DNA of 64,000 nt, taken from Pseudomonas kilonensis. Its GTDB lineage: Bacteria > Pseudomonadota > Gammaproteobacteria > Pseudomonadales > Pseudomonadaceae. The stretch lies in NCBI RefSeq assembly GCF_001269885.1, contig NZ_LHVH01000019.1, positions 124,001-188,000 on the forward strand, read 5' to 3'. Below are positions 17,673-25,239 of this stretch, piece after piece (position 1 is the first letter of the stretch; each line of letters opens with the position of its first letter). The notes under the pieces were generated by a model that saw nothing but the letters and a program-made list of their open reading frames with translations, had not been told where the DNA came from and did no database searches. The translations under genes and the position numbers were made by a program.

Positions 17673-17800
17673 CTACTGAGGACGATAGAACTTGCCCGGT
17701 TGGGTTTTGAGCCAGGTCGTGAACACCCGTTGTTCATCTGCGCCCGCCAGCGGGATCAATCCCGGGGCTGGACCTAGGTACTGTTTCTTACCCTGTAGGC
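17673..17800 (-). pseudogene. 3' remnant of an unidentified gene
   Basis: The minus strand reads LQGKKQYLGPAPGLIPLAG then EQRVFTTWLKTQPGKFYRPQ and a TAG at 17673. It looks like a genuine C-terminus but has no start and no upstream gene body: the DNA above it is the promoter region of the exporter operon. Family not recognised; it may be a leftover from a deletion. Confidence 0.3.
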
Positions 17801-17900
17801 GTCTGTGCCGCCTGACAGAAAACAATCTGGCCAATTGCTACACGCCGTTGTCCGGCATGATCTAAGCTCCAGAGGAGGGTCACCCGAGCAGGGGGGTTCA

Positions 17901-19685
17901 ATGCGAAGCGCACCTGAAAACAGCTTGAAAAAAGCACTGAAAGCCTGCCGGGACAGCTTCATTTCTGTCGGTTTTTTCAGCTTTTTCATTAATGCGCTGA
18001 TGCTCGTCCCCACGTTTTACATGCTCCAGGTCTATGGGCGAGTGATCACCAGCGGAAGTCTCACGACCCTGACCATGCTGACGCTGATCACGACCGCATT
18101 GCTGGTGACCCTCGGCTCGCTGGAATGGATCCGTTCGCGCGTCATGGTTCGGGTCAGTACCCGGCTGGATGTGCTGCTCAGTCGCCAGGTCTACCGGGCC
18201 AGCTTCAAACGGGCCCTGGAAAGTGGCGGCATGGATGCTTCGGCCCAGTCGCTCAATGACTTGACGGGCTTGCGGCAGTTTCTCTCCGGCAACGGCTTGT
18301 TCGCGTTTTTCGACGCGCCCTGGTTGCCGATCTATATCGCCGTGATGTTCCTGTTCCATCCCTGGTTTGGTTGGGTGGCGACGGCCAGCGCGCTGTTGTT
18401 GCTCGCGCTCGCCTTCGTCAACGAACGACTCACGGGGCCGGCGCTGGCTGAGGCCAACAAAGAGCACATCGGTGCGACGCTCTACACCACCAAGAACCTG
18501 CGCAACGCCGAAGTCATCGAGTCCATGGGCATGCTGGAAACCCTGATGGATCGTTGGGGCCGGCGGCAACGCAACGTGCTGTTGCTGCAATCGGCGGCGA
18601 GTGACAGCGGGGCGATCATCAGCACGCTGTCGCGCACGTTCCGTATCCTTGTGCAATCGCTGGTGCTGGGTTTAGGGGCCTATCTGGCCGTGGACAATCA
18701 GGTCGGGGCCGGCCTGGTGTTCGCCGGGTCCATATTGCTGGGACGTGCGCTGGCGCCCATCGACCTGATCATTGGTAGCTGGAAGGGGTTTATCGCCGCT
18801 CGCTCTCAATACAACCGCTTGAACGACATCCTCGATAAGCAGCAAGCGCAACCCGAGCGCATGTCTTTGCCGGCGCCCCAAGGGCATGTGCAGGTCGAGA
18901 ACTTGATTGTCGCGGCCCCCGGTTCCAGGACCCCGATCCTCAAGAACATCAGCTTCAGCGCACCTGCCGGCTGCATGGTGGGCATCATCGGTCCCAGCGC
19001 GGCGGGAAAGTCGACATTGGCCAGGGCGTTGCTGGGCGTCTGGGTCCCGCAGCACGGGGTGGTTCGGCTTGATGGCGCCGACATCAGCGCTTGGGACAAG
19101 CACGAGCTTGGGCCTTACATCGGTTATTTGCCCCAGGACATTGAATTGTTCGAAGGCACCATCGGTGAAAACATCGCTCGCTTCGCCGAGGTCGATTCGG
19201 TGAAGGTGATCCAGGCGGCCAGGACCGCTGGGGTTCACGAGATGATCCTGCAGTTGCCCGATGGCTACGACACCGTCATCGGCGGCGAGGGCTTCATGCT
19301 TTCGGCAGGGCAGCGCCAGCGCATCGGACTGGCCCGGGCCCTGTATGGCAGCCCACGCTTGATCGTTCTCGACGAGCCCAATTCCAATCTTGACGACGTC
19401 GGTGACCGCGCCCTCGCGGCAGCGCTCCAGCAGTTGAGGCAGACCGGCGCGACGCTGTTTGTCATTACTCATCGGACCAACATCGTGTCGCAGCTTGACC
19501 GGCTCATGGTGATGAACGCTGGGGCTATCAGTCTCTACGGGCCACGGGAGCATGTCCTGGCCGAACTTAACGCGCAGCGACAGCAGGCACAGACGCCAGC
19601 CGTGCCCGCAAGCACCGGCACGGCTTCGGTCGTTGCCGGCAAGGGTGATCCTGATGAACCCTATGGTGCCCAGTCGTCAAATTGA
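17901..19685 (+). CDS. aprD: Type I secretion ABC transporter (AprD/PrtD family)
   Basis: A 594-residue half-transporter of the inner membrane that energises export of proteins with C-terminal signals. Membrane helices lie in residues ~20-300 (FFSFFINALMLVPTFYMLQVYGRV is typical of PrtD). The nucleotide domain has Walker A GPSAAGKST, signature LSAGQRQRIGLARAL and Walker B LIVLDEPNSNLD. The start at ATG 17901 follows AGGGGGG; the frame before it lacks similarity. It overlaps aprE by 32 bp. The repeat protein at 25240-29418 is the likely substrate. Confidence 0.92.
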   Translation: MRSAPENSLKKALKACRDSFISVGFFSFFINALMLVPTFYMLQVYGRVITSGSLTTLTMLTLITTALLVTLGSLEWIRSRVMVRVSTRLDVLLSRQVYRASFKRALESGGMDASAQSLNDLTGLRQFLSGNGLFAFFDAPWLPIYIAVMFLFHPWFGWVATASALLLLALAFVNERLTGPALAEANKEHIGATLYTTKNLRNAEVIESMGMLETLMDRWGRRQRNVLLLQSAASDSGAIISTLSRTFRILVQSLVLGLGAYLAVDNQVGAGLVFAGSILLGRALAPIDLIIGSWKGFIAARSQYNRLNDILDKQQAQPERMSLPAPQGHVQVENLIVAAPGSRTPILKNISFSAPAGCMVGIIGPSAAGKSTLARALLGVWVPQHGVVRLDGADISAWDKHELGPYIGYLPQDIELFEGTIGENIARFAEVDSVKVIQAARTAGVHEMILQLPDGYDTVIGGEGFMLSAGQRQRIGLARALYGSPRLIVLDEPNSNLDDVGDRALAAALQQLRQTGATLFVITHRTNIVSQLDRLMVMNAGAISLYGPREHVLAELNAQRQQAQTPAVPASTGTASVVAGKGDPDEPYGAQSSN

Positions 19686-20979
19686 GAGCTTCGCCGACCT
19701 GCCAACATCCGATCGCAAAATTCGTCGCCTGGGCGTTGTCATCATCGCAGTGATCTTCGGCCTGTTCGGCACCTGGGCGGCCGTCGCCCCCCTCGACGGT
19801 GCCGCTTATGCCCCAGGCGTGGTCACCGTGCAGGCTTATCGGAAAACCGTCCAGCACCTTGAAGGCGGCATCGTCAAAGCGCTGCTTGCCCATGATGGCG
19901 ACATCGTCAAGCGTGATGATCCGCTGATCATTCTGGATGACGCCCAACTGCGCTCTGAATACGAGATGGCTCGAGGCCAACTGATTGCGGCCAGGGCCAT
20001 GGAGGCGAGACTTGTGGCCGAGCGCGACAGTTTGCCGATGATCGGTTTTGGAGACATTGCCGAGCCCGACAGTGTGCGGGGTGTGGAGGCGCGCCAGGGC
20101 GAGACCCGGGTATTCAGCGCTCGACAAGGTTCACGACTGGGCCAGATCGCGGTGCTGCGCGAGCGTATTGGCCAGTTCCGCCAGCAGATCAAGGGACTGG
20201 AATCGATGGTCGGTTCCAAGGTCCATCTGGAGAAATCCTACAGTGGCGAAATCGGTGAGTTGGCCGACCTCCTCAAGCAAGGGTTCGTTGACAAGCAGCG
20301 TCTGCTCGAACAGGAGCGCAAGTTGGGACTGCTGCGTTCAGAAGTTGTCGATCACCGCTCCGCGATTGACCGGACTCGCCTGCAGATCAACGAAACACAG
20401 CTGCAGATCCTGCAAGTCGACAAGGACTTCAATGCTGACGTCGCCAAGCAACTGGCCGAGGTCCAGACCCGGATCTACGACTTGCAGGAGAAAACCTCGG
20501 CGCTGGAAGACCGGCTCGCTCGTGTCGTCATCCGGGCGCCCGACGCGGGCATGGTGATCGACATGACGGTGCACACCATTGGCGGGATCGTGCGCCCGGC
20601 GACGCCATTGCTCGATATCGTGCCCTCGGTGTCCGACCTGATCATCGAGGCGCAGGTGGCGCCGGTGGACATCGATCGCATCGCCATCGGCAAGCGTGCC
20701 GATATCCGCTTCGGCGCATTCAATAGCGACACCACGCCAGTGATTGAAGGCCAGGTCAGCAGCGTGTCTGCCGACCGGATGACCAACGAAAAGACTGGGA
20801 CGGCCTATTACCTGGCGCGGGTGCGGGTGACAGACGCGGGGGCACGCACCTTGGGTGAGCGCAAATTGTTGCCGGGCATGCCGGCGGACGTTTTGATTAT
20901 CACCGGGCAACGCACGCTGCTGCAGTATCTGATGCAACCGGCTCGCAATGCGCTTTCTCAATCGATGATCGAGGAATGA
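19654..20979 (+). CDS. aprE: Type I secretion membrane-fusion protein (HlyD/AprE family)
   Basis: A 441-residue periplasmic adaptor. Near the N-terminus is one membrane segment (RLGVVIIAVIFGLFGTWAAVAPL), then the biotinyl-lipoyl-like YRKTVQHLEGGIVKALLAHDGD. A coiled-coil hairpin (about residues 140-310) and a C-terminal beta domain (KLLPGMPADVLI) follow. The start is the ATG at 19654 (AAGGGTGAT upstream) inside the end of aprD, implying translational coupling. It overlaps aprF by 4 bp. Confidence 0.92.
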   Translation: MNPMVPSRQIESFADLPTSDRKIRRLGVVIIAVIFGLFGTWAAVAPLDGAAYAPGVVTVQAYRKTVQHLEGGIVKALLAHDGDIVKRDDPLIILDDAQLRSEYEMARGQLIAARAMEARLVAERDSLPMIGFGDIAEPDSVRGVEARQGETRVFSARQGSRLGQIAVLRERIGQFRQQIKGLESMVGSKVHLEKSYSGEIGELADLLKQGFVDKQRLLEQERKLGLLRSEVVDHRSAIDRTRLQINETQLQILQVDKDFNADVAKQLAEVQTRIYDLQEKTSALEDRLARVVIRAPDAGMVIDMTVHTIGGIVRPATPLLDIVPSVSDLIIEAQVAPVDIDRIAIGKRADIRFGAFNSDTTPVIEGQVSSVSADRMTNEKTGTAYYLARVRVTDAGARTLGERKLLPGMPADVLIITGQRTLLQYLMQPARNALSQSMIEE

Positions 20980-22355
20980 CCATGGTCGCGTCGACAGCTT
21001 TACTCGGCAGTGTCTTGATACTTGCAGCGGGTGCCGCCCTGGCGCAGGCCGAGGCTGAAGCGCCCACCGGAATCAATGCCTCGACGTTCTCCACCGACCT
21101 CATGCAGTTGTATCGCGAGGCACGGCTGGAGGACCCGCAGATACTGGCGTCCTATGCGCAAGCGCAGGCAGGTCAGGAGCATGAGCGCGAGGCCATGGGC
21201 GCGCTCTTGCCGCAATTATCGTTCAACGCCGGGTCTAACCGGATTCACCAGGAAAGCGACCTGGTGCAGCGCAGTTTCGACAGCGAAAGCTATGGCCTGG
21301 TGCTGCGTCAGTACCTCTACAACAAAGCTGCGTGGGAGAACTATCAGAAGTTCAAGAGCCTGGCCCGGCAGTCCGAATCCCAGGCCCTGGAAACCCAGGC
21401 CGAAGCCTCGGTGGAACTGGCCCTGCGTTACTTCACGGCACTGGCGGCCGAGGATGAGCTGCAGTTGGTGCGGGCGGAGCGTCGTACCACCCAGAGGAGT
21501 CTGGACCGGATCAATGCGTTGTATGAAAAACAGTTGGCATTGATCACCGATCAGCTCGATCTCAAGGCCCGGGTAGACCTGCTTTCGGCCCAGGAGCTGG
21601 GTGCCCGCAATCAGGCCAGCCTCAGTCGTGAGGCGCTGGCTGAGATCGTCGGGCGGCCGGTCAAGGAACGACTCAACCGGATTCGTGACGACCTTGAGCT
21701 GCACGTCTCGGCACACAGTCTCGAGACCTGGGTTCGCGATGGCATGGCATTCAACCCGGCGCTCAAGGCCAACGAGAGCGCCGTCGAGGCGGCGGGCGCG
21801 GCATTGCGCAGCGGCAAGGGCGGGCACTATCCGACCCTGAGCCTGAACCTGAGTGCACAACAGACCAATGAGGGCTACAACAACTCCCTGGCCCCCCGCA
21901 CCGACAGTTATGTCGCTGGGATAGGCGTCCAGGTACCGCTGTACAGCGGCGGCTCGACCTCGGCACGGGTCCGTGGGCTCTACCAGGATCAAGTGGTCGC
22001 CGAGCAGCAGTTCGAAGCAACCCGGCGCCGGGTGGTCAAGGAGATCACCAACGCCTACCTGACCGCCAATTCCAATGGCGAAAAAATCGGCGCGAACCGG
22101 CTGGCGCTGGAGTCGGCACAGTTATCCAGGGTGGCCGCCGAGAAAGCGTTGAGCTACGGGATGGTCAATTCTGTCGATGTCCTGGCCAGCGTACGCAATG
22201 AATACCGCGCTCGACGTGACCTGCTTAAAACCCAATACGACTTTCTCAGCAACGTGCTGATTCTGAACCGCTGGGCGGGGAAACCACCGGCCGAGGGTAT
22301 CGAGAATTTAAATAGCTGGTTAAGTTCCGGCAGCGTTGGCCAGGACTTTCGCTGA
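20976..22355 (+). CDS. aprF: Type I secretion outer-membrane channel (TolC/AprF family)
   Basis: A 459-residue TolC-like protein. A signal peptide (ALLGSVLILAAGAALAQA) is followed by the two structural repeats of outer-membrane efflux proteins: DPQILASYAQAQAGQEHEREA with LPQLSFNAG, and FNPALKANESAVEAAGAAL with HYPTLSLNLSAQQ. The ATG at 20976 overlaps the aprE stop (ATGA); a second ATG two codons later is possible. It completes an AprDEF tripartite exporter. Confidence 0.92.
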   Translation: MTMVASTALLGSVLILAAGAALAQAEAEAPTGINASTFSTDLMQLYREARLEDPQILASYAQAQAGQEHEREAMGALLPQLSFNAGSNRIHQESDLVQRSFDSESYGLVLRQYLYNKAAWENYQKFKSLARQSESQALETQAEASVELALRYFTALAAEDELQLVRAERRTTQRSLDRINALYEKQLALITDQLDLKARVDLLSAQELGARNQASLSREALAEIVGRPVKERLNRIRDDLELHVSAHSLETWVRDGMAFNPALKANESAVEAAGAALRSGKGGHYPTLSLNLSAQQTNEGYNNSLAPRTDSYVAGIGVQVPLYSGGSTSARVRGLYQDQVVAEQQFEATRRRVVKEITNAYLTANSNGEKIGANRLALESAQLSRVAAEKALSYGMVNSVDVLASVRNEYRARRDLLKTQYDFLSNVLILNRWAGKPPAEGIENLNSWLSSGSVGQDFR

Positions 22356-22503
22356 TCGGAATAGGCCCATGCGACATTCCGTTGGCTGATTCGGGGCAGA
22401 TTTTTGACGATATATTGACTTCATATTTATTAAGAGCTGTAAGTGCATGCCGCTCGTCGATTAATTGACGATTTTCCCTCGGCCTCATACAGGCTGCCAA
22501 TTC

Positions 22504-22543
22504 CTCGCTCTTGGCTTAACGAGCTGATTTAGCGAGTTTTTTT
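22504..22543 (+). terminator. Terminator after the exporter operon
   Basis: CTCGCT and AGCGAG pair across a 21-nt loop and are followed by seven T. A second small hairpin, ACCTTTCGGAAAGGT, follows directly. The position, 150 bp after aprF, fits the end of the operon. The rest of the 445-bp spacer 22356-22800 holds the promoter of the next gene; GATAATTATTCCTATTC near 22683 loosely resembles a Fur half-box, which I do not claim. Confidence 0.6.
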
Positions 22544-22800
22544 CACCTTTCGGAAAGGTTGGGCAGACGGTTCGGTGCCAAGCCTCGGTCGACGGCTGGC
22601 TGATGGGCCGCCAGTGACGCGCCGGGCTGGCCTAGACTCAGCCTACGAGCTCGAAAGGGGCACATTATCATGTGTAAGATGTTGATAATTATTCCTATTC
22701 AGGTTGTCTCGATGGTTTCTCCCGGCTTCTTGAAATGCACGCTACCCCCACCAGAACATCCAGTGGACATCCTGGTTTGCCTTGCGAGGGGGTTAGCGAT

Positions 22801-23520
22801 ATGAGACCGGATCATAGAGCACCAATCCGCGTGATGTTGATCGATTGTCGCCCCCTCGTTCTCCGGGGGCTTCATGACTTGATCAACGCCAGAAAGCCGC
22901 AGATGGAAGTGAGTGGTCAGGCTTCGACCTATACCCATGCACTGGACCTTGCCGATCAGTTGCGGCCCAACGTGATTTTTTTCAGTTTCTTTCCCGATGC
23001 GTTGAACCCGCTGGAAGTTGTCGCCGGGCTGACCCGCAGCACGCAGATGAAAGTGCTGGTGCTCAAGGGGTTGTATGAGGCCGTTCCTGTTGCCCAGGCG
23101 ATCGAGGCGGGTGCACGCGGTATCGTATTGGCCGAAGACCCGACGGAGTCGATCATCCAGGCCATCGTCAAGGTGCATCATCGCGATATTGGGCTGGACA
23201 GGGCCTGGGCCGGTGGGCTTTCCGGCTATGCTGCCATCGGTCACACAACCACCCAGTGCAATCTGGAGCAGGCGAAACAGGCTCGGTTGACGTTGCGCGA
23301 GAAGGAACTGATTCGTGCCATCGTGGGGGATCCGTCTGCCAAATACATCAGCATTGCTGAGCGCCTGGGTATCAGCGAGCACACGGTGCACAACCATCTG
23401 AGTAATATTTATCAGAAGCTTGATCTCATCAACCGTATCGATTTGTTGATGTATGCGCTCAAGCATGGGCTTACCAACAGTGAAGAGCCGCCGGAGTCTA
23501 CTTGGGTGGAGTTGGATTGA
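22801..23520 (+). CDS. LuxR/NarL-type regulator with a degenerate receiver domain
   Basis: A 239-residue two-domain regulator. The N-terminal receiver-like domain (IRVMLIDCRPLVLRGLHDLI) has lost the acidic pair (IDC instead of VDD) and the phospho-acceptor: VIFFSFFPDALNP has Ser where Asp is expected. The C-terminal HTH is intact: LTLREKELIRAIVGDPSAKYISIAERLGISEHTVHNHLSNIYQKL. It is therefore probably not phosphorylated. The start at ATG 22801 follows a G-rich site (GAGGGGG); an upstream ATG at 22735 has none. Between the exporter and its probable substrate, it may control either one. Confidence 0.8.
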   Translation: MRPDHRAPIRVMLIDCRPLVLRGLHDLINARKPQMEVSGQASTYTHALDLADQLRPNVIFFSFFPDALNPLEVVAGLTRSTQMKVLVLKGLYEAVPVAQAIEAGARGIVLAEDPTESIIQAIVKVHHRDIGLDRAWAGGLSGYAAIGHTTTQCNLEQAKQARLTLREKELIRAIVGDPSAKYISIAERLGISEHTVHNHLSNIYQKLDLINRIDLLMYALKHGLTNSEEPPESTWVELD

Positions 23521-23559
23521 CCTTGTTGGAACTGGCTAGGATTTTGTTGATTGAGTACA

Positions 23560-23880
23560 TATCCATTGCTGCGGTAACGGCTGCTTAGGGTTCCGCCCTG
23601 ACGGCGGCTCACTTTTGAGAAGCGCAAAAGTAAGCAAAACGCATTGCCCCACCACTCGGCACCTCGCCTAGGCTCGGTGTGCCCTCACTCCGGCATTGCT
23701 CCGTGGGCCCGCCGCGAAGGGCCATCCATGGCCCAGCGCGGCTAACCCGGCATCCATGCCGGGTTGCCCACTGCGCAATACCTGCGTTCGGCCAGCGTGG
23801 TTAACGGGGCGCCGAGATCAACGTCCACCGCGAGGCGGCCTAGTAGCCGACCTGGCTCTCCCGGTCGTACACCCCTCAGA
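23560..23880 (+). repeat. Structured ~320-bp intergenic repeat, copy 1
   Basis: Shares most of its sequence with 48655-48980 and, inverted, with 49485-49800. It begins with GGTTCCGCCCTGACGGCGG and CACTTTTGAGAAGCGCAAAA, and contains palindromic GCCTAGGC. It has two strong hairpins: GGGCCAT-CC-ATGGCCC (23719-23734) and AACCCGGCAT-CC-ATGCCGGGTT (23744-23765). No coding potential is convincing. REP elements follow directly. Confidence 0.85.
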
Positions 23881-24120
23881 TCTGTGGGAGCAAAGCTTGC
23901 CCGCGAGGCGGCCTAGTAGCCGACCTGGTTCTTCTGGTCGTACACCCGTCAGATCTGTGGGAGCAAAGCTTGCTCGCGAGGCGGCCTGATAGCCGACCTA
24001 GCTCTCCAGTCATACTCCGATCCAATTGTGGGAGCGGGCTTGCCCGCGAAGACGGCTGCACATGCACCATTGATGCAAACTGACCCACCGCTTTCGCGAG
24101 CAAGCCCGCTCCCACACTGG
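23880..24120. repeat. Cluster of REP elements
   Basis: There are three direct REP-like copies (TGTGGGAGCAAAGCTTGC..., starts near 23884, 23956 and 24028) and one inverted copy ending near 24115 (CGCGAGCAAGCCCGCTCCCACA). The first two are each followed by the same GGCGGCCTAGTAGCCGACCTG tail found in the 320-bp repeat, showing local duplication of about 72 bp. The rest of 23521-24245 has no gene. Confidence 0.8.
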
Positions 24121-24245
24121 ATCTTCAGAGGGTAAAAAACTTGTGTTCGGCACAGCTCCGGGTCAGTTTGCATGGGGCGAGCTGGCGGCCTTGTAGTCGA
24201 GGCATTTACAAGTGCCAGCCAGCCCTTTCGGTTTGGGGCGAGTTG

Positions 24246-24605
24246 TTAACGTGGATCGGCGATATCCAGCGCCCGATTCGCCAGCAGCTCACTCACCTCA
24301 ATCACTTGCAGGATACCCATCGCAACATGCCGGCGAGAACCCTCGAGGTCGAACGCCAAGTCGCTGATCATGGCGTTGGCCGAGGCCAGGTTTTCGCTGA
24401 GGTTGGCGAGCAGGCTTTCAGTGTCGATGTCATCGACGACAGTGAAGAGCTGAGCCGCTGGCCGGTCTTTCTTGGGTTTGGCCTGTTCCGGCTTCAAGTA
24501 ATAATCGAGCGCCCGCTCGGTGGCTTCGTGGAATTTTTCCGGATCGAGGCTGGAGTAGGAAGAGGTGGGGTCTGATTCCGGTGGATTGGGTGTGGCTTTG
24601 AACAT
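24246..24605 (-). CDS. DUF6124 (formerly DUF3077) family small protein
   Basis: A 119-residue protein starting MFKATPNPPESD, with YYLKPEQ and a helical C-terminus (ESLLANLSENLASANAMISD, QVIEVSELLANRALD). This family is abundant, often in several copies, in fluorescent pseudomonads and has no known function. The start at ATG 24605 has AGGAG 7 nt upstream. It stands alone; upstream it is preceded by an unusually structured leader (24640-24875) read in the same direction. Confidence 0.85.
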   Translation of the reverse strand: MFKATPNPPESDPTSSYSSLDPEKFHEATERALDYYLKPEQAKPKKDRPAAQLFTVVDDIDTESLLANLSENLASANAMISDLAFDLEGSRRHVAMGILQVIEVSELLANRALDIADPR

Positions 24606-24639
24606 AGTGATGCTCCTATGGGGAATGGGAGCCGCCAAG

Positions 24640-24875
24640 ACCTGTCGCTAAACAGAATGGTGGCGACTGCACGCAGGTTAGCGAACCGGACATAGGCACC
24701 CGGTAGACCCGAAGGTCTCCTACATACAGCCGCCATAACGTAATTGCGGTTAGATCCCGCAATGAAGCATGGTTGCTTATGTGCCTATGGTTCGGGTCGC
24801 TAAACCCGACCGCTGATTCGTCAGCGACCAGGTAACGATAGAGTCCGCCCCCAAAGCGCACAAGCGGGCGGATTC
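24640..24875 (-). ncRNA. Highly structured leader upstream of the DUF6124 gene
   Basis: No gene lies in 24606-25239; instead the minus strand can fold into a chain of hairpins. In minus-strand 5'-3' order they are: a GC stem (24844-24872), CGCTGA-CGAA-TCAGCG (24811-24826), CGGGT-TTAGCG-ACCCG (24793-24808), a small AAGCA hairpin (24765-24778), ATTGCGG/CCGCAAT (24743-24763), AGACC-TTCG-GGTCT (24705-24718), GGTT-CGCT-AACC (24676-24687) and CTGT-TTAGCG-ACAG (24642-24655). A long-range pair joins 24691-24699 and 24781-24789. I infer a cis-acting or free RNA; expression is not shown by sequence alone. Confidence 0.55.
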
Positions 24876-25011
24876 TGGCTTAGTTGTAGGCAAAGGCGCA
24901 AGACGACGTAGCCTCAGGACTAGCACTCCTTGTTGCTGGGTATTTGTCTGTAAGGCTCGATGCCTGCTGTTAAAGGGAGCGGGGTGTTAACACCCGTGTC
25001 GTGGACCCAAC

Positions 25012-25106
25012 CTGTGGGAGCAAAGCTTGCTCGCGATGACCGCGGCAGATCCAGCGGTGATGCCAACTGATCCACCGCTATCGCGAACAAGCTCGCTCCC
25101 ACAGGA
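25012..25106. repeat. REP pair
   Basis: Direct CTGTGGGAGCAAAGCTTGC and inverted GAACAAGCTCGCTCCCACAG face each other around about 50 bp, a BIME-like unit between the structured leader and the terminator of the repeat protein. Confidence 0.85.
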
Positions 25107-25180
25107 AAGAACATGGAGTTCGCATCCAACCCAAAAACCAATGAGGGTGAGCTGGATTTCGTCGTGATCAGGGAAGGCAT

Positions 25181-25221
25181 AAAAAGCGATGCGAGGATGG
25201 TTTCCAGGCCATCCTCGCATC
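25181..25221 (-). terminator. Rho-independent terminator of the repeat-protein gene
   Basis: On the minus strand a perfect 13-bp stem GATGCGAGGATGG/CCATCCTCGCATC with an 8-nt loop is followed by GCTTTTT. It begins 18 bp after the stop of the 1392-residue protein. Confidence 0.92.
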
Positions 25222-25239
25222 TTTCCCGCACGCGATGCT

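Noticed and set aside
22679-22700. Fur box before the degenerate-receiver regulator
   Set aside because: GATAATTATTCCTATTC matches the 19-bp consensus too loosely to claim.
23696-23989. Frames in the 320-bp repeats (similar at 48858 and 49478) as small proteins
   Set aside because: The copies keep hairpins, not frames; starts and ends differ and no RBS is seen.
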